64,000 bases of DNA from Cichorium intybus (lineage: Eukaryota > Streptophyta > Magnoliopsida > Asterales > Asteraceae), in contig CM042010.1 in the NCBI GenBank assembly GCA_023525715.1, positions 60,887,729 through 60,951,728 on the forward strand, written 5' to 3'. A program made the position numbers and the translations under genes. The notes under the pieces are model-generated. The model was not told the origin of the DNA. It made no database searches and was given only the letters and a program-made list of their open reading frames with translations. Shown here piece by piece: positions 11,189-25,776 of the stretch (position 1 is its first letter; each line of letters begins with the position of its first letter).

Positions 11189-11524
11189 TGTTAGGATCGA
11201 GACACTTAGCATACGAACACTAAACTCACACACTCGGCTCACAAATTAAGAACACAAGAATTTAACGTGGTTCGGTCCAAAAATGACCTACGTCCACGGC
11301 GGATAACTAGGAATGTATATTGCTTCTGTGTTTTTTTGTGTTGTGTGGTACGAGGTACAAATGTTCTCAACTGAATGTCTCTATTTATATAAATGAGAAG
11401 GTAATGTGAAATGCATGTATGAACATATTTGATGAGTCTTTAGCCATAACCTTAGACTCACCAACCTTCACCAACCTTGGACTCACCAACCTTGGTTGAT
11501 TTGTCAAAGCCTTCACATCTAACA
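11189..11524 (-). repeat. LTR 3 of the tandem copia array (5'-most)
   Basis: 336 bp. It differs from LTRs 1 and 2 mainly by a 15-bp internal duplication of CTCACCAACCTTGGA near 11466-11490. The target duplication CGTAA follows directly. Confidence 0.92.
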
Positions 11525-11529
11525 CGTAA

Positions 11530-12110
11530 CTTATTAACTTCATTTGATCGCATAGATCTTTTGTAACACATTTGTGTGTTTTGTGGTGCTCTGAGTGTTT
11601 CTCTTCAAGATGAAGAGTGGATTGATGCAAAGATACATAGATTATTGGGAGCTGAATGAAGTGTTAATAGAGAACAAGCATATGTTGCCTAGATCAACCG
11701 TGATTATTGAGTTGCAAGCATAGGGACTACATTCAAGATTAGATACGAGGTCGGAGTACTACCAACTCAGGGTACAAAATGAAAGATTTTTCAAAGGTAT
11801 CTTGTAGAACAACATACGGGCATTACAAGTTTCTTGCTTTCGGGTTGACTATCATGCCAACAAGTTTTGTGGATCTTATGAATCGAGTTGTTGTTACTTA
11901 TTGGATCACTCAGTTAGTTATCGTCTTTTACCGATGACACCCTTATTTATTCTAAAAGTAGTGTCGAACATGGAGAACATTCGTATCAAGCATTAGATCT
12001 ATTGTGGAAGGAATAGCTTTATGTAAACTTTTCCAATTGCAATTTTTTTCTCCAATAAATCCAATTTGTGGACCATATGCAAAACAAAGACGCGGTTCAA
12101 GTGTGGAATC
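11530..12110 (+). pseudogene. Decayed Ty3/gypsy reverse transcriptase fragment, copy A
   Basis: Plus-strand translation in shifting frames shows gypsy RT text: DYWELNEVLIENKHMLPR, a YYQLRVQ block, LMNRVVV, and an 'F.DD.LIYSK' relict near 11925-11960. Stops and frameshifts interrupt every frame. A closely similar copy follows ABCB copy 2 at 56110-56540, so the fragment belongs to the duplicated segment and was already broken before duplication. Confidence 0.8.

Positions 12111-15873
<3,763 letters not shown>

Positions 15874-15964
<91 letters not shown>
15874..15964. repeat. (TA)n microsatellite, right
   Basis: About 45 TA units closing element B. Confidence 0.98.
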
Positions 15965-15968
<4 letters not shown>

Positions 15969-17503
15969 ACTTTACAAAAAAGTGAAATTAAATATATATT
16001 ATATCATCAACTACTGATAAGTCAATCACTTAACCGATATTTTAGTCACATATTGTACAACCAAATCTTGGATTAAGATAAAAACCTTTGGCCACCCCGT
16101 AATCCTTACAAATAGAAGATAAAAAAACTATAAATACATTTTCCTTAGAATAATATTTCACTTGATCATCACAATGTTTATCTCTCTACCAATAAAACAG
16201 AGAAATAAACATAGCACTTAATATGTCGTTTCAAGAAAGTAGAATGGATCATTCACTACGACATTTTTATCATTGTAACAAATAAAGTGCAATGCCTATA
16301 TTGGTATAAAAATGCTAGTACATTGCTATTGTAGGAAAAGACTACAGTAGTATACGATTATGTATTTGTAAAATCATATAAGTACATCGTCATCACAAGT
16401 AAAGAATAAAGTAAATTGTCAATATTGGTATATAAGGTAAAGTACGTTGCTATTCTCCATAATTGTCCCAATTTTACAATGCATTGTGAGTTGATTAACA
16501 ATAATTTTCATTCATTTTTGTACATGTTTGGTATGGCTGAATGAAGGAATGAAATTAAATGAATGATTCTATTTCAGTCCAGATTAATAGAAGAAGAAGC
16601 CATGTAATTCCTTCAAGCAACTTGTAATTAACACATTAGAAGAAAATCCCTTATGTTGTAGATGAGATGTTATTACTGTGAATCTCCTTCATGCATCATA
16701 ACATAAGTCACATAAAACCCATAATTTACAAAATTAAATTTTAATTGGTATTTAGCATCAAATTAACTTATAATAAATAGTTATGTTACATGCATTATAT
16801 GTTACTAAACATATACTTCATGGGAATGAAGCAAGTTATGTCAAAACCATAAAAATGGAATTCAGACATGCCTTCTTTAAAAAGTAAAATAATAGTTGGA
16901 TCATCATCGAACTGTAATGAACACCTCAACAATCATATCAAGGACATCGAGTAAAGTACACTAAGATCCCTCCAATGTAACAACTCAATAATCGTATGAG
17001 GTTCCCCCAACAAAACAACAAAACTTTCAGATATTTTTTTATTCTGGATTTGTTTTACAAAATTGTACAATGGAAAAAGTGCTCGTTCTTACAATTACCT
17101 AATCTTTACACAACAAGGAAAATAAATAAAATACTGCTAGGTGCAAAAAATATCAACATACTTTCATGCATTTTTGTAATATAGCATCCTACTTTCATTT
17201 CTTTTTGAGTCAATTACAGAAATGGTACATGTGGTTGTCTAGCTTTAGACTCCCAGTCAAAGTTTTATTTTAACTATTTTAGCCTAAAACATGGTAGATG
17301 TTTGGATTTTGGTCCCTGTAGTTTCATTTGTATGGGTTTGACCTAAAATGACTATTTTCCCCTAAATGGTCCTCGTAAGCTTCACTACCCCATTTGGTCG
17401 ATTAAAGTTGATAAATCTGAAGCTTAAGACCCAAAAACATCTACATCATCAGGAACCCAACTATGGAACTCATCCTACTTGAAAAACCACTATCATATCA
17501 CAT
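15965..17503. other. AT-rich intergenic stretch with no gene seen
   Basis: No coding frame longer than chance or RNA gene is recognisable. The segment 17210-17500 (tracts such as TTTTGGTCCCTGTAGTTTC) resembles non-coding tails common in plant repeats, but no element ends could be set. Confidence 0.5.
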
Positions 17504-17508
17504 GTTGT

Positions 17509-18968
17509 TGTAACGCCCCAATTTCAAAATTTCTAAAATTTATTTATTATCAAGGTTCCAATAAAATATTTCTTCCAAAAAGTAAATCTGTTTGACATAT
17601 TTATTTAACCAACAGCGGAAACATTTGAAAATCATAACATAATTCATTAAAATAAATCTCTTGTATGCGATGCGCCGCCGTCACGCCTTGCCCTTCCCTT
17701 TATCATTTGAAATACCTGAAATGTTATAAATCAACGGGTAAGCTTAAAGCTTAGTGAGTCCACAAATTACCATACATGCCCACACATTAAACAACTCGTC
17801 CTCGAGAACGACCCGACCCTACCCGCCATACAACAGCTACGGGCGTCCATCATACAACAGCTATGGACACGGGAAGGTTCTACCCATCATACAACAGCTA
17901 TGGGTTCCCGGTTATGGCCCAGCCCATCATACAACAGCTATGGGATAAGGCAATAGTCCAACTCGCCATACAACACCTACGAGGGGACACGCATCAGTAC
18001 TGAGCCCAACAACAAATAACAACAGATATAAAGCAAATCATATAACTGTAAATAACACACAAGATGCCTAACATGCAACATCATATAGTAAGGTGAGGAT
18101 ACTCACCTGATTTGAAACCGCACAGATATTCTATAATATCCCCACTTAGCTCGTCCACACACCTAAATCCCACACACATACATCATATCAATTACTGACT
18201 AGGCTCTTACAGACCTGTCTAAAGGTTAGACTCACTATTTGCCATCAAACCGTGGTCAAAACTAAATTCCTGGACAAACAGTCGCTCGCCGCGGCGTGGC
18301 TCCTCGCTCTACGCGTCGCGGCTACCATTGCACAATTACGGGGTTTCAGCCGAGTCCGCGCCGCTGACATAGCCAGTCCGCGTCGCGGCTCGTAACATTC
18401 CAAAATGTTTTTCAGCGATTAACAGTACATCAATCGGCTAGGGTTCCTTTCTACACCCTTCCTGGGATCAGAAACTACCCTAAGGTCACTTCCTTATGGA
18501 CATGCATGTCCATGCATGTCCTTGGTTCAAACCCTAAGGGCTACAAATCGTCTAAAGCTACAAACCAACTAGTAACACCATATGACGGGATAAAAAGGAA
18601 AGTCAGAAGAGTAAATCTTCTTACCTTACTTCTGAAGGACGGAGTGATGCCTACGATCCGTTCTAAACCTTCTCCCGCGTGGATCTCCTTCTTCTAATCT
18701 CCCAAAACCTTCAACGCCTCGAATCCAAAGAGTATCTACCGAAACCAGACACCTCTACTCTAGAAACTCTCCAAAAACACGAACCCTAGGGCTGGGGTCC
18801 TTTATATAGGCGTTTAAATCCGAATTAGGGTTTTTCATGACTGCGGCGCACCGCGCCGCGGATTCTTTCGAACCGCGCCGCGTGTACAAATCCTACGCGA
18901 TTCTAGATTCTTCCTAAAACCGCGCCGCGGATTCCTTCGGGCCGCGACTCGGCGGAACGGGTCTTACA
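17509..18968 (-). repeat. 3' LTR of the gypsy element
   Basis: 1,460 bp, from TGTAACGCCCC to GGGTCTTACA on the plus strand. A TATATAAAGGA promoter-like box is at about 18799-18810 on the minus strand. It contains GC-rich GCCGCGG segments and the five-hairpin array at 17822-17983. The last 66 bases of the pol frame extend into it. Confidence 0.95.
17822..17983. other. Five-hairpin array in the 3' LTR
   Basis: Five short inverted repeats enclose nearly the same loop, CATACAACAGCT. The paired stems are CCCG/CGGG (17822), GTCCAT/ATGGAC (17845), ACCCAT/ATGGGT (17882), CCCAT/ATGGG (17923) and CTCG/CGAG (17962). Stem bases differ between units but change on both sides together. A structural role in RNA or DNA is inferred; no function is known to me. 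Confidence 0.75.
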
Positions 18969-21900
18969 ATTCTCCCCACTTAACTGGATTTCGTCCCCGA
19001 AATCCGTGCCGGTAAATAATTCTGGATAATGCCTCCGCATTTCCTCCTCCGGTTCCCAAGTCCATTCGGACCCTTTTCGATGCTGCCACTGAACCTTCAC
19101 TAATCCTATTGTTTTATTCCGCAAAGTCTTTATCTTCTTTTCAATGATGGCAATTGGTCGCTCCACATAATTTAGACGTTCATCTAATTGAATATCCTCC
19201 AAAGGTACTATTGTGGATTCCTCAGTCACGTACTTTCTGAGCTGCGAAACGTGAAACGTGTCGTGAATCTGACTAAGCTGTTCGGGCAGCTCCAACCGGT
19301 AAGCTACCTCACCTATACGGGCGACAATTCGATATGGTCTAATGTACCTAGGGCCAAGCTTTCCTCGCTTCCTAAAACGAATAACTCCCTTCCAAGGCGA
19401 CACCTTTAGAAGAACATAATCCCCAACTTGAAACTCGAGATCGGACCGTCGCCTATCCGCATAACTTTTCTGTCGGCTTTGAGCGGTTAACAATCTCTCC
19501 CGAACCTTCTGAATTAACTCAGTTGTCTTGAGCACCACCTCTGTACTACCCAATACCCGTTGGCCAACCTCGCCCCAGCAAATAGGTGTCCGACATTTTC
19601 TTCCATATAACATTTCAAAGGGAGCTCTGCCAATGCTCGCGTGATAACTGTTATTGTAAGAAAACTCAGCTAAAGGGAGATGGGAATCCCAACTTCCGCC
19701 AAAATCGATGACACATGCCCTAAGCATATCCTCCCGCGTTTGAATTGTCCTCTCACTCTGCCCATCCGTCTGAGGATGATATGCTGTGCTGAAATGAAGG
19801 CGAGTGCCTAATTCCTCATGAAACTTCTTCCAAAACCTAGACGTAAACCGGACATCCCGATCGGATATCACCGAGACCGGTATACCATGCCGAGAGATAA
19901 TCTCATCTAGGAAGACCTTAGCCAATTCCTTAGCAGAGTAAGTCTCTTGAATGGGGAGGAAATGAGCACTTTTAGTCAACCTATCCACGATAACCCAAAT
20001 AGTGTCCATATGTCGAGGGGTTCTTGGCAACTTCGTGATGAAATCCATTGTGATATGCTCCCATTTCCATTCTGGGATCTCAAGAGGCTGCAACTTACCA
20101 TGAGGCCGTTGGTGCTCGGCCTTGACCTTACGACAGGTCAAGCATCTTTCGACAAACCAAGCTACTTCCCTCTTCATGCCTGGCCACCAATAATATTCGC
20201 GCAGATCCCTATACATTTCAGTTGCTCCAGGGTGGATAGAGAACCTGGATTTATGTGCCTCCTCCAATAGGGTTTGACGAACCCCGCCCAGCTTCGGTAC
20301 CCAAATTCTCTCATGGCAAGTTAACAAATCCCTACTATCTTTGACCATAGCTACCAACTGACCCACAATCCTCTCACTTTTTTGATTCTCGCTCTTGCTT
20401 GCTTCCACCTGGGCTTTCCTAATCAGCTCAAGCAGCGGTGTCACAATTGTCATCCTTAGACAAACGCCCCGAAGGGGTGCACTCGAAGCCTTACGACTTA
20501 ACGCATCCGCTACCACATTGGCCTTTCCAGGGTGGTAGCGTATCTCACAATCATAGTCTTTTAATACATCCAACCAGCTTCTCTGTCCCATATTGAGGTT
20601 TTCCTGATCCATCAGGTACTTCAAACTCTTATGGTCCGTGAAAATGGTGCACTTCACTCCATACAAATAGTGTCTCCAAATCTTGAGAGCGAAGACCACC
20701 GCTCCCAATTCCAAATCATGAGTAGGGTAGTTAGTTTCATGGGGCTTCAACTGTCGCGAGGCGTAAGCGATCACCCTGCCTCGTTGCATCAAGACTGCCC
20801 CCAATCCCGTGATTGATGCGTCGCAGTAAACTACCATATCCTCCATGCCCTCAGGCAAAGTCAAAACCGGAGCTTCACACAATTTCCGCCGCAAAGACTC
20901 AAAAGCTTGCTGCTGCTCCTCACCCCACCGAAAAGCAGCATTTTTCTTAGTTAGCCGGGTCAAAAGTACTGCAACCTTTGAGAAGTCTTGGATGAAACGA
21001 CGGTAATAACCAGCCAGACCCAAGAAACTTCTAATCTCCGAGGGAGTCTTCGGAACCTACCACCGCATCACGGCCTCCACCTTAGCCGGGTCTACCATGA
21101 TTCCTTGCTCATTTACAATGTGACCCAAAAACTGAACCTTCCGTAGCCAAAAGTCACACTTAGATAATTTTGCATAAAGCTTCTCCTTCCTTAAGGTCTC
21201 TAATACTTCCTTTAAGTGTTGTTCATGCTGTTCGCTGCTCCGAGAGTAGACTAAGATGTCGTCAATGAAAACTATAACCGACCGATCCAACATCGGTCGA
21301 CACACCCGATTCATTAAATCCATAAAAGCTGCAGGTGCATTGGTCAGTCCAAACGGCATCACTACAAACTCGAAGTGGCCGTACCTCGTCCGAAAAGCCG
21401 TTTTCGGGATGTCTTCCTCCCGAACTCGCATTTGATGGTAACCTGACCGCAAATCAATTTTTGAAAACCACGAAGCGCCCTGCAGTTGGTCGAATAAGTC
21501 ATCGATGTGAGGCAACGGATATCGATTCTTCACCGTAAGCTTATTCAACTCACGATAATCTATGCACATCCTGTTGGAACCATCCTTCTTCTTAACAAAC
21601 AAAATAGGCGCTCCCCATGGCGAGCAACTGGGTCGAATAAATCCCTTATCTAATAATTCTCGAAGTTGAATAGACAACTCCAGCATCTCCGGAGGCGCAA
21701 GACGATACGGTGCTTTAGCTATCGGAGCTGCACCGGGAGTTAAGTCGATCTTAAATTCCACCTGTCTCTCTGGCGGCACGCCAGGCAGGTCCTCGGGAAA
21801 AATATCAGGAAAATCCCGAACCACTGGTATATCACCTGCTTTCTGCTGTGGCTTCCTTTCTCGTGTGTCTACAACATAAGCTACAAATCCCGAACCTCCA

Positions 21901-22318
21901 TGCTGAAAATGTCTGCATGCCCTAGTAGCTGAACAGAAAACTGCACCTCGATTCTTTCTCTCGCCCTGCACAACCAGCTCTCCCCCACTTGGGGTTTGAA
22001 TCCACACTCGTTTGTTCTTACAATCGATCCATGATTCATGCTGACCCATCCAATCCATACCGATGATGACTCGGGAGTCACTCAACGGTATAGGGATGAG
22101 ATCGATCGGAAACTTTATTCCTTGAATCACGACTTCGCATCCCCGATAAACACTAGTCGCTTGCACGGTTTTATCATCCACAATTTCCACTTCTAACGGC
22201 TGATGAAGAGTTCCTAAAGCAATACCGAAACTCTTTCCCAACGCGGCAGACACAAAAGAATGACTAGCACCCGAATCAAATAGTGCAAAGGTAGGCGTAG
22301 AGTTGACTAAGAATGTTC
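18903..22318 (-). pseudogene. gypsy pol: protease-RT-RNase H-integrase-chromodomain, one nonsense codon
   Basis: One minus-strand frame runs from the splice acceptor at 22318 to the stop at 18903, broken by a single TAG at 21057-21059 just after RT (after VMRW, where the family usually has Gln). Seen in order: protease DSGASHSF (near 22270-22290); RT with CIDYRELN, FSKIDLRSGYHQ and catalytic FIDDILVYS (near 21250); RNase H starting VVYCDAS; integrase with an HHCC finger (H..H..CLTC) and the DDE region (TMDF, SDRD, TDGQSER); then a chromodomain-like tail (VQWQHRKGSEWTWEPEEE). The change is consistent with CAG to TAG. The frame continues through the purine tract into the LTR. Apart from the stop it is well preserved. 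Confidence 0.92.
18969..18982 (-). other. Polypurine tract of the gypsy element
   Basis: The minus strand reads AAGTGGGGAGAAT immediately before the LTR start TGTAAGACCC. This is the plus-strand DNA primer for reverse transcription. It lies inside the pol reading frame. Confidence 0.88.
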
Positions 22319-22386
22319 CTAATCAAAGCATAATAGACATATTAATTACACACACCACAAACACGAGGCAAGTAAAGAAAGAGTAC
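22319..22386 (-). other. Putative 68-bp intron between gag and protease
   Basis: On the minus strand the sequence reads ACAG|GTACTC ... GATTAG|GAACATTC. Removing these 68 bases joins the gag frame to the protease frame in phase (VVTG then TFLVNS), reproducing the usual gypsy Gag-protease junction. Left in place, the gag frame stops at 22346 inside the segment. Exact frame restoration and canonical GT-AG ends support a real intron. An ancestral insertion or a chance frameshift cannot be ruled out without RNA. Confidence 0.72.
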
Positions 22387-23527
22387 CTGTGACGACGTCG
22401 GGCGCATCCGGTGCCTCCTCGGCGGTCATGACGAATGCTCGACCCTTGGTCTTAGGGGCTTCCCCTTTCCCCTGCCTACCATCGGTAATCCGGAGTGTAG
22501 TGGGTGCTGGATTCTGAACCACTCCCTGAGTCAGACGGGGACATTGGGCCTTGAAGTGGCCTACCTGATTACAATTAAAACAAATCTTGACCTCTTGCCG
22601 ACAATCTTTAGCATAGTGGCCCTCCTTTCCACACTTATGGCATATTAACACCCAGCAACGCCCCTCATGATTCCTTCCACATTTACCACACTTACCCTGG
22701 CTCCTTTGCCCTTGCTTTCCTTGATCTGCCCCTCGAAATTTCTTCGACACCTGCTGAGTCTGAGCAGGCGCCGGACGCTTCTGCTTTTGTTGGGTTTCCA
22801 GTTCCAACTCTCGAGCCCGAGCGGCCGCTATCATATCAGTAAGAGTTGGGTGCCTAGCAGCAGACACAAATTCCCGAATGTCTGTGCGAAGCATTGCCAA
22901 GTATCGGGTCATCCTCATGCGCTCGGTTGCCGCAAACTCTGGACAGAAGAGTGCCCGTTCATTAAACTTCTTGGTGATTTCCGTCACCGTCTCAGTAGTC
23001 TGGGTCAGATTTAGGTATTCCTGCACCAAGCGTTCCATTTCCACCTGTGGAACATACTCCAATTTGAACTGTTCCTTAAACTGCGGCCATGTAATGGCAT
23101 CCAACTGAGCAGGAGTGAGATCTTTCGTTCGTATCTCCCACCAATCTTTCGCACCCTCTCTTAAAAGATTCGCCGCGAATGTTACCTTGGAGTTCTCATG
23201 ACAGGAACATGTGCGGAAAGCACCCTCCACTGCGGAAATCCACCGCATGCTAACAATCGGATCCCTGCCCCCATCGAACATCGGAGGCGAACAAGTCGAA
23301 AAGTCCTTATAACTTGCATCCCTAGCACGTGATGTGCCCTGAGTAGCCAGTCGTTCCTCGAGCATTGCCCATAACTCAGCCTTAATCGTACCAAAGAACT
23401 GAGGTATCGCAGCCAGCACTTCTCGCGAAACCTCCTCCGCTATCTGGTTACGGAGATTCTCATTAGTCGGTCCTCCCCCACTCGAGGCACCCGCATCTGG
23501 TCCACCGTTACTTCGAGTGACTGCCAT
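22346..23527 (-). CDS. gypsy Gag
   Basis: The start at 23527 (MAVTRSNGG) is preferred over an in-frame ATG 10 codons upstream because it opens the familiar N-terminus and begins the conserved text. The retrotransposon Gag domain (FDGGRDPI..W, ANLLREGAKDWWE, WPQFKEQF) is followed by a basic Gln-rich region and Cys-rich knuckles: an atypical CGKCGRNHEGRC, then CHKCGKEGHYAKDC and CFNCNQVGHFKAQC. It packages the element's RNA in a cytoplasmic particle. The unspliced frame ends inside the putative intron, giving a Gag of about 393 residues. The spliced form would run into pol. Confidence 0.92.
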   Translation of the reverse strand: MAVTRSNGGPDAGASSGGGPTNENLRNQIAEEVSREVLAAIPQFFGTIKAELWAMLEERLATQGTSRARDASYKDFSTCSPPMFDGGRDPIVSMRWISAVEGAFRTCSCHENSKVTFAANLLREGAKDWWEIRTKDLTPAQLDAITWPQFKEQFKLEYVPQVEMERLVQEYLNLTQTTETVTEITKKFNERALFCPEFAATERMRMTRYLAMLRTDIREFVSAARHPTLTDMIAAARARELELETQQKQKRPAPAQTQQVSKKFRGADQGKQGQRSQGKCGKCGRNHEGRCWVLICHKCGKEGHYAKDCRQEVKICFNCNQVGHFKAQCPRLTQGVVQNPAPTTLRITDGRQGKGEAPKTKGRAFVMTAEEAPDAPDVVTGTLSLLASCLWCV

Positions 23528-24294
23528 TCTGAAATGCGCAATAGTTTCTAATATCAATATTCGGGTGACTCCTATCTATCCAACTACTTGACTTTTTAGG
23601 ACTTTGTTTGACTACTCTTGACTCAAGCGTGAATCCTGTGCTTTCGGTAATACTGGCCTGGTACTACCTTCCACACCTATTCGCCCTTGTTCCAAGTTCG
23701 TCAACCATCCTCCTAAAACGTCACACGCACTAAACCATTTCCTTTGACTCATGTGGTCATGCACCGTGGTGCCTAATCTTTTGATCTAACTCTCCATCTC
23801 ACACGTGCCTAAGAGAACTATTGCTAATGTCGTCGAGTCACCTCACGGACGCACAGCCGTACACAATCAAGAATAAGATAGACGTTTGAATAACTGATCT
23901 ACCCTAAAGTCACAACCAAACAAGGAACAGCCAGTAAGGCCAGACCAAGAATTCTTAGGCTATCTTACCCTAATTGTATATAACCTACCAGCATTCACTA
24001 AGCAACCTAACGACAGTAGCATAAAATTCCAAAGCAGCACATATGGTACAAAAACAGTCTACATAGTATATTATCCAGGCAGCTTTACATCCTAGCACAA
24101 TACATTTTATCACATAACACAAACTTGGCATGGGTAATTGGAAATCACAAAACTTACTTGAACTCGGCTGACGGTTTGCATCGCATCTTCTTTTACTTTA
24201 ATTTAACCTTCCAAAAACATTTTCTTAACAAAATCGCTCAGTCCTAAGTTTGAGTTTGGATTCCCTATACAGTTCATCCAAATCCCTCAAACCA
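23528..24294 (-). other. 5' leader of the gypsy element
   Basis: About 770 bp between the primer-binding site and gag, with no ORF of note. This is where packaging and dimerisation signals would be expected. Confidence 0.7.
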
Positions 24295-24309
24295 AGGCTC
24301 TGATACCAA
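24295..24309 (-). other. Primer-binding site of the gypsy element
   Basis: The minus strand reads TTGGTATCAGAGCC next to the 5' LTR end, matching plant initiator Met tRNA. Confidence 0.92.
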
Positions 24310-24311
24310 TT

Positions 24312-25771
24312 TGTAACGCCCCAATGTCAAAATTTCTAAAATTTATTTATTATCAAGGTTCCAATAAAATAATTCTTCCAAAAAGTAAATCTGTTTGACA
24401 TATTTATTTAACCAACAGCGGAAACATTTGAAAATCATAACATAATTCATTAAAATAAATCTCTTGTATGCGATGCGCCGCCGTCACGCCTTGCCCTTCC
24501 TTTTGTCATTTGAAATACCTGAAATGTTATAAATCAACGGGTAGGCTTAAAGCTTAGCGAGTCCACAAATTACCATACATGCCCACACATTAAACAACCC
24601 GTCCTCGAGAACGACCCGACCCTACCCGCCATAGAACAGCTACGGGCGTCCATCATACAACAGCTATGGACACGGGAAGGTTCTACCCATCATACAACAG
24701 CTATGGGTTCCCGGTTATGGCCCAGCCCATCATACAACAGCTATGGGATAAGGCAATAGTCTAACTCGCCATACAACAGCTACGAGGGGACACGCATCAG
24801 TACTGAGCCCAACAACAAATAACCACAGATATAGAGCAAATCATATAACTGTAAATAACACACAAGATGCCTAACATGCAACATCATATAGTAAGGTGAG
24901 GATACTCACCTGATTTGAAACCGCACAGATATTCTGTAATATCCCCACTTAGCTCGTCCACACACCTAAATCCCACACACATACATCATATCAATTACTG
25001 ACTAGGCTCTTACAGACCTGTCTAAAGGTTAGACTCACTATTTGCCATCAAACCGTGGTCAAAACTAAATTCCTGGACAAACAGTCGCTCGCCGCGGCGT
25101 GGCTCCTCGCTCTACGCGTCGCGGCTACCATTGCACAATTACGGGGTTTCAGCCGAGTCCGCGCCGCTGACATAGCCAGTCCGCGTCGCGGCTCGTAACA
25201 TTCCAAAATGTTTTTCAGCGATTAACAGTACATCAATCGGCTAGGGTTCCTTTCTACACCCTTCCTGGGATCAGAAACTACCCTAAGGTCACTTCCTTAT
25301 GGACATGCAAGTCCATGCATGTCCTTGGTTCAAACCCTAAGGGCTACAAATCGTCTAAAGCTACAAACCAACTAGTAACACCATATGACGGGATAAAAAG
25401 GAAAGTCAGAAGAGTAAATATTCTTACCTTACTTCTGAAGGACGGAGTGATGCCTACGATCCGTTCTAAACCTTCTCCCGCGTGGATCTCCTTCTTCTAA
25501 TCTCCCAAAACCTTCAACGCCTCGAGACCAAAGAGTATCTGCCGAAACCAGACACCTCTACTCTAAAAACTCTCCAAAAACACGAACCTTAGGGCTGGGG
25601 TCCTTTATATAGGCGTTTAAATCCGAATTAGGGTTTTCCATGACTGCGGCGCACCGCGCCGCGGATTCTTTCGAACCGCGCCGCGCGTACAAATCCTACG
25701 CGATTCTAGATTCTTCCTAAAACCGCGCCGCGGATTCCTTCGGGCCGCGACTCGGCGGAACGGGTCTTACA
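24312..25771 (-). repeat. 5' LTR of the gypsy element
   Basis: 1,460 bp, the partner of 17509-18968. The minus-strand TATATAAAGGA box lies near 25600-25612. Target duplication GTTGT follows at 25772-25776. Confidence 0.95.
24625..24786. other. Five-hairpin array in the 5' LTR
   Basis: The counterpart of 17822-17983. All five stems are intact here, and unit 5 keeps the consensus loop ACAACAGCTA, whereas the other LTR has ACAACACCTA. One loop base differs in unit 1 (ATAGAAC). Stems stay paired although the two LTRs have diverged. Confidence 0.75.
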
Positions 25772-25776
25772 GTTGT

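Larger units (their letters stand above)
6658..11524 (-). mobile_element. Non-autonomous copia derivative in a tandem LTR-internal-LTR-internal-LTR array
   Basis: Three LTRs (6658-6978, 8918-9238, 11189-11524) alternate with two near-identical internal regions. Only the outer ends carry a target duplication, CGTAA at 6653-6657 and 11525-11529. Each LTR runs TGTTAGG to CTAACA on the plus strand. Next to LTR 2 and LTR 3 lies a minus-strand primer-binding site, TGGTATCAGAGC. Next to LTR 1 and LTR 2 lies a purine tract, AAGTGGGAGA. The whole array therefore behaves as one insertion holding two head-to-tail element units that share an LTR. Confidence 0.92.
17509..25771 (-). mobile_element. Complete Ty3/gypsy LTR retrotransposon, chromovirus-like
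   Basis: The 8,263-bp element is bounded by equal-length LTRs (17509-18968, 24312-25771) and a perfect 5-bp target duplication GTTGT (17504-17508, 25772-25776). It has a primer-binding site, a 5' leader, gag, protease, RT, RNase H, integrase and a chromodomain-like C-terminus, in the gypsy order on the minus strand. The LTRs differ at roughly 20-25 sites by eye in 1,460 bp, so the insertion is moderately recent. One in-frame stop interrupts pol. RT and integrase text looks Tekay/Del-like, which is an unverified lineage guess. Confidence 0.95.

Noticed and set aside
17822..17983. CRISPR-like array (short repeats with short spacers)
   Set aside because: Plant nuclear context, irregular spacing, and the repeats are hairpin loops within an LTR that recur in its partner LTR.
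22346..22386. gag stop codon as a disabling mutation
   Set aside because: The stop lies in a GT-AG segment whose removal restores the frame exactly, so an intron is the simpler reading.
22667..23108. Plus-strand ORFs opposite gag
   Set aside because: Shadows of a well-conserved minus-strand gag; no domains. The same holds for plus-strand ORFs at 19188-21538 opposite pol.
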